A stretch of DNA of 64,000 nucleotides from Flavobacterium sediminilitoris (lineage in GTDB: Bacteria; Bacteroidota; Bacteroidia; Flavobacteriales; Flavobacteriaceae), in the NCBI RefSeq assembly GCF_023008245.1, contig NZ_CP090145.1:2294001-2358000 (forward strand). The letters are read 5' to 3'. The translations under genes were made by a program, and so were the position numbers. Numbering within the stretch: position 1 is the stretch's first letter; every line of letters starts with the position of its first letter. The notes beneath the pieces were generated by a model that was given only the letters and a program-made list of their open reading frames with translations, was not told the DNA's origin and did no database searches. This document shows positions 17,044 to 25,805 of the stretch, piece by piece.

Positions 17044-18132
17044 TTACTTGTAATAGTTTTCTAATAAAATTTTAGCAGCAGCAAAAGGTGAAATTTCATT
17101 GTTTTGTACTGCTTTTTTATTTTGCTCCAATAAGGAAATAATATCAGGATGATTATAGAAATGTGTTTTCAATTGTTCATTAATCGTTTCCATCATCCAA
17201 AACTGATTTTGCTCTTGTCTTTTATTTTGAAAGTATTGATTTTCTTTTGCTAAATCAAAATAATCAGAAATAATTTTCCAAACATCGTTAATTCCTTCTT
17301 TGGTAATAGCGCTACAAGTTGTCACTTTCGGAATCCAACCACTTTTTTTAGCAGGAAATAAATGTAAAGCTCTGTTAAATTCGGTTTTGGCTAGCTTTGC
17401 TTTTGAAATATTATCACCATCAGCTTTATTAATTACAATAGTATCAGCCATTTCCATGATTCCCCTTTTAATACCTTGTAATTCATCACCAGCTCCAGCA
17501 ATTTTAAGTAATAAAAAGAAATCAACCATACTATGAACAGCCGTTTCACTTTGTCCAACTCCTACAGTTTCTATAATAATAGTATCAAAACCACAAGCTT
17601 CACACAAGATAATAGCTTCACGTGTTTTTCGAGCCACACCGCCTAAACTGTCACCAGAAGCACTAGGACGAATAAAAGCATTCTCATCTTTTACCAATTC
17701 TTCCATTCTCGTTTTGTCTCCTAAAATACTACCATGGCTTATAGATGAACTTGGGTCAACCGCTAAAACGGCTACTTTTTTGCCTAGTGAGGTTAAATGT
17801 TTACCAAATGCTTCAATAAAAGTACTTTTTCCAACACCTGGAACACCTGTTATTCCTATTCTAACAGAGTTATTAGCATAAGGCAAACAACCTTGAATAA
17901 CCTCATTAGCTTTTTCTAAATGTTTAATATTTGTGCTTTCAATTAAGGTAATGGCTCTACTTAAAGCAATCTTATCACCTTTAATAATCCTAGTAATTAA
18001 TTCATTCGCAGATGGTTGTTTTCTACGAAATTGCTGAATTTGTTTTGCAACAGCATCACTAATCGAATCAGGCTGGTTAATACCATTGATTTCAGATAAA
18101 GCCGATTTGTTTTCTGGTGTTTCCAAATGCAT
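17044..18132 (-). CDS. meaB: Methylmalonyl-CoA mutase-associated GTPase MeaB
   Basis: A 362-residue G3E-type GTPase that protects and loads B12-dependent methylmalonyl-CoA mutase. It has Walker A GVPGVGKST at 96-104, the switch segment VDPSSSISHGSILGDKTRM, the Walker B region DTIIIETVGVGQSE, and the guanine-specificity motif NKAD. The C-terminal dimerisation arm (from about residue 310) is present. The mutase subunits are not in this window. Its stop is directly adjacent to the lanB stop on the other strand. Confidence 0.92.
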   Translation of the reverse strand: MHLETPENKSALSEINGINQPDSISDAVAKQIQQFRRKQPSANELITRIIKGDKIALSRAITLIESTNIKHLEKANEVIQGCLPYANNSVRIGITGVPGVGKSTFIEAFGKHLTSLGKKVAVLAVDPSSSISHGSILGDKTRMEELVKDENAFIRPSASGDSLGGVARKTREAIILCEACGFDTIIIETVGVGQSETAVHSMVDFFLLLKIAGAGDELQGIKRGIMEMADTIVINKADGDNISKAKLAKTEFNRALHLFPAKKSGWIPKVTTCSAITKEGINDVWKIISDYFDLAKENQYFQNKRQEQNQFWMMETINEQLKTHFYNHPDIISLLEQNKKAVQNNEISPFAAAKILLENYYK

Positions 18133-18204
18133 TGAATCTTTGTGTAAAAGTACGAATTTTTTGAAAAATAGTTCTCCAAACTATAATTATCAAATAATGC
18201 TTTC

Positions 18205-18212
18205 TAACTTTG
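18205..18212 (+). promoter_or_regulatory. Bacteroidota -7 element of the AEC transporter gene
   Basis: TAACTTTG, an exact TAnnTTTG match, 18 bases before the ATG at 18230. It supports that start over upstream in-frame codons, which would overlap meaB. Confidence 0.55.
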
Positions 18213-18229
18213 CAATTCAGTTTAAAAAT

Positions 18230-19141
18230 ATGGATAATATCATTTTAATATTTCTTTGTTTGTTCACAGGAATTGCCTTTCAATTTGTAAAAGTCTTTCC
18301 AAAAAACATGCATGTTTCTCTAAATCAATTTGTAATTTATGTATCACTTCCAGCATTAGCTCTATATTATATTCCTAAAATTGAAATCTCTTCTGCCTTA
18401 TTATACCCATTAGGAATTGCATGGATAGGATTTGGATTATCATTTCTTTTTTTCTATTCATTAGGAAAATATTTAGGTTGGTCAAAAAAATTAATAGGTT
18501 GTTTAATTCTAACAGCAGGATTAGGAAACACATCATTTGTGGGTTTTCCAGTAATTGAAGCGCTATATGGGAACAAAGGATTAGAAATAGCAATCATTGT
18601 AGATCAACCAGGTTCATTTGTAGTAATGGCAACATTAGGAATTATTACAGCAACATTATTTTCAAGAGAAACATTAAACACAAAATCAATTGTTTTAAAA
18701 ATAATTTTATTTCCACCATTTATAGCCTTTTTTATAGCTTTAATACTAAATTTTCTCCAACAAGATTTTCCAGAAATGTTTCAAAATGTATTTCAAAGGG
18801 TAGGAAACACAGTTACACCAATTGCATTAGTTGCAGTAGGATTACAATTAAAAATTGAGAAAAAAAGTAAACATTGGGGGTTTTTAGTATTAGGACTCTT
18901 TTTTAAATTAATGATAACACCTGCTTTTTTCTATGTAATTTATAGGAAAGTATTTAATGGAACAGGTTTGTTGATTGATGTATCTATTATGGAAGCAGCA
19001 ATGGCGCCAATGATTACAGCTACTATTTTAGCTTCTAGTTATGGGTTAAAACCAAAGTTAAGTAGTATGATGGTAGGAATAGGAATTCCATTATCATTTA
19101 TTACTTTGGCTTTTTGGTATTGGGTTTTAACTAGTTTTTAA
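18230..19141 (+). CDS. AEC family (auxin efflux carrier-type) transporter
   Basis: A 303-residue membrane protein with about ten helices. It shows the internal halves typical of the family, including NQFVIYVSLPALALYYIP near the start, the GLGNTSFVGFPVIEALYG block, and VTPIALVAVGLQLK and EAAMAPMITATILASSYGL in the second half. Bacterial members move organic acids such as malate or malonate; the substrate here is unknown. The start at 18230 is chosen because of the -7 box just upstream and the normal length it gives. Confidence 0.85.
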   Translation: MDNIILIFLCLFTGIAFQFVKVFPKNMHVSLNQFVIYVSLPALALYYIPKIEISSALLYPLGIAWIGFGLSFLFFYSLGKYLGWSKKLIGCLILTAGLGNTSFVGFPVIEALYGNKGLEIAIIVDQPGSFVVMATLGIITATLFSRETLNTKSIVLKIILFPPFIAFFIALILNFLQQDFPEMFQNVFQRVGNTVTPIALVAVGLQLKIEKKSKHWGFLVLGLFFKLMITPAFFYVIYRKVFNGTGLLIDVSIMEAAMAPMITATILASSYGLKPKLSSMMVGIGIPLSFITLAFWYWVLTSF

Positions 19142-19145
19142 AAAT

Positions 19146-19184
19146 AAATACACAATAAAAAAACAAATTCTTATTGTGTATTTT
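19146..19184. terminator. Convergent hairpin terminator
   Basis: Perfect 13-bp stem AAATACACAATAA / TTATTGTGTATTT with a 12-base loop, between the AEC transporter gene and the small gene on the other strand. Confidence 0.75.
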
Positions 19185-19223
19185 GGATTAAGAGGGGTTA
19201 GTTTTAGTGTTTAAAGAGTAATT

Positions 19224-19424
19224 TTATACTTCATTAGCAGAAATTTTAACGTTTTGCAATTCAGGTTTACCTTTTGTGAAATTTACAAACCAAATAGCTA
19301 GTTCTTCTAGTTCAGTAGCTAATAAAAATTTTATTGCTTTTAATAATTCTCTGCTAAATAAAGCAGGATCAAAACTAACTTTTTCTAAAGCTAATTTAGT
19401 ACGATTGATTAGTGTATTAGGCAT
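19224..19424 (-). CDS. Small conserved protein, unknown function
   Basis: A 66-residue, probably all-helical protein starting MPNTLINRTKLALEKVSFDP with a core LFSRELLKAIKFLLATELEE. I recognise the pattern EKVSFDPxLFxxELxKAIKxLL from small conserved Bacteroidota proteins, which have no known function. It is flanked by a terminator on its 3' side and about 270 empty bases on its 5' side, so it is probably transcribed alone. Confidence 0.65.
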   Translation of the reverse strand: MPNTLINRTKLALEKVSFDPALFSRELLKAIKFLLATELEELAIWFVNFTKGKPELQNVKISANEV

Positions 19425-19698
19425 AATTTTAATTTATTGGGTTAACCAAATTTAATCAAAAAAAAATATTAACCAAAAAATGTTGAAAAAATAAATAGAA
19501 AAAAGAAGTGTTTTTTTGTAAATAATTTAGTATGAAGTAATCATTATAATTGAGTTTTTATTGTAAGTTATTGATTTTTAGTTGCTTTGGCTATTGTGAT
19601 TCAAAAAGTATATATTTTTTAAAAAATAAGCATAATGAGATAGTTTTAGGCAAAAACGACTATTTTTTCTACTTTTACACCATAATTCCTTTAATAAA

Positions 19699-21102
19699 AT
19701 GCAAATTATTCCTAAAATTCTTAATGAACTTCAACAAATTGTAGGAGAAAAGTTCGTTTTCATTGATGATGAAACTAGATATGATTACGGACATGATGAA
19801 ACGGAAGATTATAATTTTCCACCTCATGTTGTGGTTAAACCAACGACAGTTGAAGAAGTTTCTGCTATAATGAAGATGGCTAATATTAATAAAATTCCAG
19901 TTACGCCTATAGGAGCAAAAACAGGATTAAGTGGTGGAGCATTGAGTATTCATGGAGGAATTGGGCTTTCTATGGAGCGTTTCAACAAAATTATAAATAT
20001 TGATGAACAAAACCTTCAAGTTATTACAGAACCAGGTGTTATTACTCAAATACTTAAAGATGCTGTAGGAGAAAAAGGATTGTTTTATCCTGTAGATCCT
20101 AGTAGTATGGGAAGTTGCTTTATAGGTGGAAACATTGCCGAGAATTCTGGTGGAGCAAGAGCTGTAAAATATGGTGTAACGAAAGATTATGTTTTAAACT
20201 TAGAAGTGGTTTTGCCTAATGGTGAAATTATTTGGACAGGAGCTAATACCTTGAAAAATTCAACAGGTTATAATTTGACTCAATTAATGGTAGGAAGTGA
20301 AGGAACACTTGGAGTGATTACTAAAATTGTATTAAAATTAATCCCAAAAGTAAGTCATAATGTATTAATGTTGGTTCCTTTTTATAAAGCCGAACAAGCC
20401 TGTGAAGCGGTTTCTGCTATTTTTAGAGCAGGAATTGTCCCAAGTGCTTTAGAATTTATGGAAAGAGATGCGATTGACTGGACTATGAAGTATGTAGAAG
20501 GAGTAAGTGTCTCAATAAAGGACGAAATTCAAGCACATTTGCTAATTGAAGTAGATGGAAATTATACTGACATCTTGTTTCAAGAAGCTGAAAAAATAAT
20601 GCAAGTAGTAGAACAATTTGAAATAGATGAAGTATTATTTGCAGATTCGGACGAACAAAAAAATGCATTATGGAAATTACGTAGAGCAGTAGGAGAAGCT
20701 GTAAAATCAAATTCAGTTTATAAAGAAGAAGATACTGTAGTACCAAGATATGAATTACCAACATTACTAAAAGGAGTAAAAGATATTGGTAATAAATACG
20801 GATTTCAAACTGTTTGTTATGGTCATGCAGGTGATGGTAATTTACACATCAATATTGTAAAAGGAAACATGACTGATGAAAATTGGCAAACAGAAGTACC
20901 AAAAGGGGTTGTTGAAATATTTGAATTAACCGTAAAATTAAAAGGAACACTTTCAGGAGAACATGGAATAGGCTATGTGCAAAAAGATTTTATGCCAATA
21001 GCTTTTAGTGAAATGGAATTGGAATTAATGAAAGGAATTAAAAAGGTATTCGATATAAATAATATTATGAATCCAGGTAAAATTTTACCACATAGTTTAT
21101 AA
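19699..21102 (+). CDS. FAD-binding oxidoreductase, GlcD / D-lactate dehydrogenase type
   Basis: A 467-residue flavoenzyme. The N-terminal FAD-binding domain has the loop PIGAKTGLSGGALSIHGG and the block GGNIAENSGGARAVKYGV; the C-terminal FAD-oxidase cap ends with LSGEHGIGYVQKDFM and NIMNPGKI. Such enzymes oxidise D-2-hydroxy acids such as glycolate or D-lactate and pass electrons to an acceptor; the exact substrate cannot be fixed. GlcE and GlcF partners are not adjacent, so it may act as a single subunit. Confidence 0.88.
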   Translation: MQIIPKILNELQQIVGEKFVFIDDETRYDYGHDETEDYNFPPHVVVKPTTVEEVSAIMKMANINKIPVTPIGAKTGLSGGALSIHGGIGLSMERFNKIINIDEQNLQVITEPGVITQILKDAVGEKGLFYPVDPSSMGSCFIGGNIAENSGGARAVKYGVTKDYVLNLEVVLPNGEIIWTGANTLKNSTGYNLTQLMVGSEGTLGVITKIVLKLIPKVSHNVLMLVPFYKAEQACEAVSAIFRAGIVPSALEFMERDAIDWTMKYVEGVSVSIKDEIQAHLLIEVDGNYTDILFQEAEKIMQVVEQFEIDEVLFADSDEQKNALWKLRRAVGEAVKSNSVYKEEDTVVPRYELPTLLKGVKDIGNKYGFQTVCYGHAGDGNLHINIVKGNMTDENWQTEVPKGVVEIFELTVKLKGTLSGEHGIGYVQKDFMPIAFSEMELELMKGIKKVFDINNIMNPGKILPHSL

Positions 21103-21138
21103 AAAAATCCCATTTTGATTTTCAAAATGGGATTTTTT
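21102..21138. terminator. Strong bidirectional hairpin terminator
   Basis: Perfect 17-bp stem (AAAAAATCCCATTTTGA and its complement) with a TTT loop, flanked by A and T tracts, between the convergent GlcD-like and ndk genes. Confidence 0.85.
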
Positions 21139-21178
21139 ATTTCTAAGTAGTCAACATTACTGTTAACCGACTTTAATA

Positions 21179-21598
21179 TTAGAATTGCTCTCTTCCAGCA
21201 AAATGAAAAGCACCTTCAATAGCAGCATTCTCATCAGAGTCTGAACCATGAACAGCATTTTCACCAATTGATTTAGCATATTTTTTACGAATAGTTCCTT
21301 CAGCAGCATCAGCAGGATTTGTTGCACCAATTAATGTTCTGAAATCTTCAACCGCATTGTCTTTTTCTAAAATAGCAGCAACAATAGGACCTCTTGACAT
21401 AAACTCTACTAATTCACCATAGAAAGGTCTTTCACTGTGAACAGCATAAAATTTTTGAGCATCTGCAACAGTTAATTGAGTTAATTTTAAAGAAACAATT
21501 TTAAAACCACCTTCAGTAATCATGTTTAAAATTCCACCAATGTGTCCGTTCTCAACAGCATCTGGTTTAATCATTGTAAAAGTTCTATTCGTTGCCAT
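21179..21598 (-). CDS. ndk: Nucleoside-diphosphate kinase
   Basis: A 139-residue enzyme of normal length that passes the gamma phosphate of ATP to other nucleoside diphosphates. It starts [16 protein letters not shown] and carries the catalytic histidine in [12 protein letters not shown], with [14 protein letters not shown] before it. A -7 promoter element lies just upstream, so it is probably monocistronic. Confidence 0.97.
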   Translation of the reverse strand: MATNRTFTMIKPDAVENGHIGGILNMITEGGFKIVSLKLTQLTVADAQKFYAVHSERPFYGELVEFMSRGPIVAAILEKDNAVEDFRTLIGATNPADAAEGTIRKKYAKSIGENAVHGSDSDENAAIEGAFHFAGREQF

Positions 21599-21625
21599 AA
21601 CGTTTATCTATTTTTAAATTTTGTG

Positions 21626-21633
21626 CAAAAGTA
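21626..21633 (-). promoter_or_regulatory. Bacteroidota -7 element of ndk
   Basis: Reads TACTTTTG on the minus strand, an exact TAnnTTTG match about 27 bases before the ndk ATG. Confidence 0.55.
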
Positions 21634-21691
21634 ATCTTTTTTATTGAATCTAGAAATTTCGATTTAAAAGTTTAATAATTTAAAAACGTTT

Positions 21692-21708
21692 AACACATAT
21701 TATGTGTT
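21692..21708. promoter_or_regulatory. Palindromic operator candidate upstream of the N-glycan operon
   Basis: AACACATATTATGTGTT is a perfect palindrome around a central T. A further half-site ATATGTGTT follows at 21712-21720. It lies about 66 bases upstream of the -7 box of the GH20 gene, a position suited to an activator, in the region shared with the divergent ndk. Confidence 0.45.
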
Positions 21709-21773
21709 GAAATATGTGTTTTTTGTGAGATATATTTTATTTTATTCACTTTTTTAAGTATAACTCTTTTATG

Positions 21774-21781
21774 TATATTTG
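21774..21781 (+). promoter_or_regulatory. Bacteroidota -7 element of the GH20 operon
   Basis: TATATTTG matches TAnnTTTG and lies 20 bases before the GH20 start codon. No -33 TTG at the usual spacing, which would fit an activator-dependent promoter. Confidence 0.5.
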
Positions 21782-21801
21782 AAATATATAAAGATTGAAA
21801 T

Positions 21802-24069
21802 ATGAAAATAAAACACTTTTTATTTATTATACTTAGCGTTACTTTTTGCTACAGCCAAAAGGAAGTACTACCTATAATTCCAAAACCTTTATTTAGTGAA
21901 AACACAAACGAACAATTTACTTTAAATTCTAAAATAAAGATTATAGAGCAATATCAAGATTCTTTTGAAGCAATATACTTGAAAGAGCATATAAAAAAAC
22001 AAACAGGATTAGAAATTGATATTGAATCCAATAAGAAAAATATAAAAACAATAACTCTTCAAATTATAGATTCTAATTCAGAATTACAATCAGAAGAAGC
22101 TTATAGTATAAAAATTGCAAACAATGAAATTCTAATTAATGCCTTAACAAATAAAGGACTGTTTTATGGAGTTCAAAGCTTATTACAATTAATTCCTTAT
22201 GAAAAAACCAAAGCCATAAAGCTACAAGGAATAAAAATTATAGATCAACCTAAATTCTCTTGGAGAGGAATGCATTTAGATGTTTGTAGACACTTCTTTT
22301 CTACCGATTTTATAAAAAAGTATATTGACTATTTAGCATTATTAAAACTAAACACTTTTCATTGGCATTTAACAGAAGATCAAGGATGGAGAATAGAAAT
22401 AAAAAAATATCCAAAATTAACGTCTGTTGGAGCTTGGAGAAATGGAACAATGATAGGAGCTTATAACGATCAAAAATTTGATACTATTCGATATGGTGGA
22501 TATTACACACAAGAAGAAATTAAAGACATTGTTGCTTATGCACAAGAAAGGCATATAACAATAGTTCCAGAAATTGAAATGCCTGGTCATGCTTTAGCAG
22601 CTCTAGCAGCATATCCTGAATTAGCTTGTACGAATGGTCCATTTGAAGTGGCTCAAAAATGGGGCGTATTCGATGATGTATATTGTCCAAAAGAAGAAAC
22701 ATTTACTTTTTTACAAAATGTTTTAGATGAAGTAGTAGCATTATTTCCTTCAGAATATATACATATAGGAGGAGATGAATCTCCTAAAACTCGTTGGAAA
22801 AATTGTAATCATTGTCAAAACTTAATAAAAAAAGAAAATTTAAAAGACGAACATGAATTACAAAGTTATTTCATAACCCGAATAGAAAAATATCTAAACA
22901 CAAAAGGACGTCAAATTATAGGTTGGGATGAAATATTAGAAGGAGGATTAGCTCCTAATGCAGCGGTTATGAGTTGGAGAGGAACAGAAGGAGGAATAGC
23001 GGCTGCAAAACAAAATCACAATGTAGTCATGTCGCCTGGTGGTTATTGTTATTTCGATCACTATCAAGGAAATCCTAAAAATGAACCTTTAGCTATAGGA
23101 GGTCATACAACATTAGAAAAAGTATATGGTTTTAATCCTATTCCAGAAGATTTATCTGAAGAAGAACAAAAATATATTTTAGGAGCGCAAGCAAATGTAT
23201 GGACAGAATATATCTTAAATGATAAACATGTAGAATATATGATTTTCCCAAGAATCTTTGCTTTATCAGAAGTTGTATGGGGAACATCAGATAAAGAAAA
23301 CTATGAAAATTTTGAAAAACGAGTAGTTTCTTTTTTTCCAAGATTAGAAAAAATGGATGTAAAGTATAGTAAGGCAATATATGAAGTTTCTGCCCAACCC
23401 AAAATTAAAAATGGGAGATTATGGGTTCAATTAAAATCAGGGAAACTAGATAGAATTAGATATACATTAGATAAATCTGAACTTACTAACTCTAGTCAAT
23501 TATATACAAAACCTATTGAAATTTCTACGAGTTGCACCTTAAAAGCAGCTTATTTTGAAGATAATGAACAAAAAAGTACAATTTACTCACAAGATTTTTA
23601 TGTATCAAAATCAACAGGAAGAAAAATAGAACTTTCAGAACAACCAAATCCTAATTACTTTGGACAAGGAGCAACAACTCTAGTAAATGGAATTGTTGGA
23701 GAAACTTCAAATCACGGAAGTGATTGGATTGGCTTTTCAGGTAAAAATTTAGAAGCTATCATCGATTTTGAAAAGCAAGAAACGATTTCAAAGTATGAAA
23801 TTCAATTTTTTCAAAGTAAAGCTAGTTGGATTTATTATCCTCAATCTGTTGAGATATTCATTTCTAATGATGGGAATACTTTTAATAAAATAGCACAATG
23901 TGATGCAAATTACATTCGTAATAATAGAGGAAAGGTAGTATTAGAATTTCCTGTTTCCAAAGCCAGATATGTAAAAACAATAGCTAAGAATTATGGTAAA
24001 ATTCCAGAAGGAGAACCAGGTTCAGGAACTACTGCATGGTTATTTGTTGATGAAATAGAAATTCATTAA
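21802..24069 (+). CDS. GH20 beta-N-acetylhexosaminidase, secreted
   Basis: A 755-residue glycosidase removing terminal beta-linked GlcNAc or GalNAc. Domains in order: signal peptide (residues 1-18, ending CYS/Q), GH20 N-terminal alpha/beta domain (about 25-140), the catalytic barrel from WRGMHLDVCRHFF with the catalytic pair D325-E326 in YIHIGGDESPK and the later conserved WDEILEGG and QANVWTEY, a chitobiase C-terminal type segment (about 535-605), and an F5/8 (discoidin-like) carbohydrate-binding end. First gene of an apparent operon with glycosylasparaginase, CutC and beta-mannosidase, suggesting attack on N-glycan cores. Confidence 0.93.
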   Translation: MKIKHFLFIILSVTFCYSQKEVLPIIPKPLFSENTNEQFTLNSKIKIIEQYQDSFEAIYLKEHIKKQTGLEIDIESNKKNIKTITLQIIDSNSELQSEEAYSIKIANNEILINALTNKGLFYGVQSLLQLIPYEKTKAIKLQGIKIIDQPKFSWRGMHLDVCRHFFSTDFIKKYIDYLALLKLNTFHWHLTEDQGWRIEIKKYPKLTSVGAWRNGTMIGAYNDQKFDTIRYGGYYTQEEIKDIVAYAQERHITIVPEIEMPGHALAALAAYPELACTNGPFEVAQKWGVFDDVYCPKEETFTFLQNVLDEVVALFPSEYIHIGGDESPKTRWKNCNHCQNLIKKENLKDEHELQSYFITRIEKYLNTKGRQIIGWDEILEGGLAPNAAVMSWRGTEGGIAAAKQNHNVVMSPGGYCYFDHYQGNPKNEPLAIGGHTTLEKVYGFNPIPEDLSEEEQKYILGAQANVWTEYILNDKHVEYMIFPRIFALSEVVWGTSDKENYENFEKRVVSFFPRLEKMDVKYSKAIYEVSAQPKIKNGRLWVQLKSGKLDRIRYTLDKSELTNSSQLYTKPIEISTSCTLKAAYFEDNEQKSTIYSQDFYVSKSTGRKIELSEQPNPNYFGQGATTLVNGIVGETSNHGSDWIGFSGKNLEAIIDFEKQETISKYEIQFFQSKASWIYYPQSVEIFISNDGNTFNKIAQCDANYIRNNRGKVVLEFPVSKARYVKTIAKNYGKIPEGEPGSGTTAWLFVDEIEIH

Positions 24070-24097
24070 AGAAAATAAAAAATAGTAATGCAAACAA

Positions 24098-25096
24098 ATG
24101 AAAAATAATAGAAGAAACTTTTTAAAGACGTCAGTAATAGCTACTGTAGGAATGGCTATGAGTTCTTTTCAATTCAAAGAAGAAAATCAAATTGATACAA
24201 AATATAAAAAAGTTAAGAAACCAATTGTACTTTCTACATGGCGATTTGGTATAGAAGCAAATGTTGCAGCTTGGCAAATTTTAAGTCGAAAAGGAAAAGC
24301 TTTAGATGCAGTTGAAGCAGGAGTAAAAATACCAGAAGGAGATCCAAATGAAAGAAGTGTAGGATATGGAGGAAGACCAGACAGAGATGGGAAAATAACA
24401 CTCGATGCCTGTATTATGGATGAATTTTCAAATATAGGATCAGTTGCATGCTTAGAACATATAAAACATCCTATCGCAGTAGCTAGAGCAGTAATGGAAA
24501 AAACACCTCATGTAATGCTAGTAGGTGATGGAGCTCTACAGTTTGCATTAAGTCAAGGTTTCCAAAAAGAGAACTTATTAGTTGAAGCATCTGAAAAAGA
24601 ATGGAAAGAATGGCTTCAAAAAAGTCAATACAAACCAGAAGTGAATATTGAAAACCATGATACCATAGGAATGATTGCTTTAGATGAATTTGGAAATCTA
24701 TCAGGAGCTTGTACAACTAGTGGAATGGCGTATAAAATGCATGGAAGAGTAGGAGATTCTCCTATTATTGGTGCGGGTTTATATGTAGATAACGAAATAG
24801 GAGCTGCCACGGCTACAGGACATGGAGAAGAAGTAATACGAATTGCAGGTTGTCATTTAGTAGTAGAATTAATGCGTCAAGGTCATACACCTCAAAAGGC
24901 TTGTGAAGAAGCAGTTATGCGTATTGTAAAACTGACTAAAAATAGAAATAAAAGCCTAAAAGATATTCAAGTAGGATTTATCGCTTTAAATAAAAAAGGA
25001 GAACATGGTTCTTATTGTGTACAAGGTGGATTTAATTATGCAATTCATGATACATCAGGTAACAGATTAGTAGATGCTGATTTTTACTTAAAATAA
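24098..25096 (+). CDS. N4-(beta-N-acetylglucosaminyl)-L-asparaginase (glycosylasparaginase)
   Basis: A 332-residue Ntn-hydrolase that cuts the GlcNAc-Asn bond left after N-glycans are trimmed. The N-terminus NNRRNFLKTSVIATVGMAM is a Tat-type signal, indicating folded export. The autocleavage site and nucleophile are visible as D-T189 in NHDTIGMIALDEFG, followed by SGMAYKMHGRVGDSPIIGAG and ATATGHGEE substrate loops. Family members from flavobacteria related to Elizabethkingia are well characterised. It follows the hexosaminidase by 28 bases. Confidence 0.93.
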   Translation: MKNNRRNFLKTSVIATVGMAMSSFQFKEENQIDTKYKKVKKPIVLSTWRFGIEANVAAWQILSRKGKALDAVEAGVKIPEGDPNERSVGYGGRPDRDGKITLDACIMDEFSNIGSVACLEHIKHPIAVARAVMEKTPHVMLVGDGALQFALSQGFQKENLLVEASEKEWKEWLQKSQYKPEVNIENHDTIGMIALDEFGNLSGACTTSGMAYKMHGRVGDSPIIGAGLYVDNEIGAATATGHGEEVIRIAGCHLVVELMRQGHTPQKACEEAVMRIVKLTKNRNKSLKDIQVGFIALNKKGEHGSYCVQGGFNYAIHDTSGNRLVDADFYLK

Positions 25097-25136
25097 TAAG
25101 CATTGATAAAGAGTCTTTTCCGAACTTAAATATAAT

Positions 25137-25805
25137 ATGAAAAAAATAGAGATAGCCTGTTTCAATGTAAAATCAGCAATAATAGCTTCTAAAGCAGGAG
25201 CAGATAGAATTGAATTCTGTGAAGGATATGAAATAGGAGGAATTACTCCCAAAATAGAAGATGTAAAAGAAGTTAAAAATAAAATTCGTACAGACTTATA
25301 TGTAATGATAAGACCTGTAGGAGGTAAATTTAATTACACAGAAAAAGCTTTTTTACAAATGAAACAATCCATCCAAGAAATGAAGTTATTAGGAGTTGAT
25401 GGCTTTGTTTTTGGAATATTAACACCACAAAATACAATAGATATTGAGAGGAATAAAGAACTATTAGAACTTGCTAAACCATTACCTTGTACTTTTCATA
25501 GAGCTTTTGATACTATAGAAGATAAGAAAACAGCTTTATCAATACTTATAACATTAGGATTCACAACAGTACTTACTTCGGGAATAATTACAACTGCTTT
25601 AGAAGGAAAAGAAATATTGAAAACACTTTTACAATTATCTAAAAATAAAATAACAATAATGCCAGGAGGAGGTATTCGCGCTACAAATATTCAACTTTTA
25701 GATAGTTATATAAATGCATCATATTATCATAGCGCAGCTTTAAAAAAAGAAGAAGAAATAACCGATTTTGATGAGGTAATTCAATTAAAAAAGAATTTAT
25801 CATGA
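25137..25805 (+). CDS. cutC: CutC family TIM-barrel protein
   Basis: A 222-residue protein with the CutC signatures: IACFNVKSAIIASKAGADRI, FCEGYEIGGITP, VMIRPVGGKFNYT, CTFHRAFDTIED, TSGIITTALEGKE, and the terminal MPGGGIRATN. It has no signal peptide and is cytoplasmic. The copper-homeostasis label comes from an E. coli phenotype later traced to the MicL small RNA encoded in the cutC 3' region, so the protein's true reaction is open. It lies between glycosylasparaginase and beta-mannosidase and overlaps the latter by four bases, which argues for a role in handling the released sugars. Confidence 0.9.
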   Translation: MKKIEIACFNVKSAIIASKAGADRIEFCEGYEIGGITPKIEDVKEVKNKIRTDLYVMIRPVGGKFNYTEKAFLQMKQSIQEMKLLGVDGFVFGILTPQNTIDIERNKELLELAKPLPCTFHRAFDTIEDKKTALSILITLGFTTVLTSGIITTALEGKEILKTLLQLSKNKITIMPGGGIRATNIQLLDSYINASYYHSAALKKEEEITDFDEVIQLKKNLS

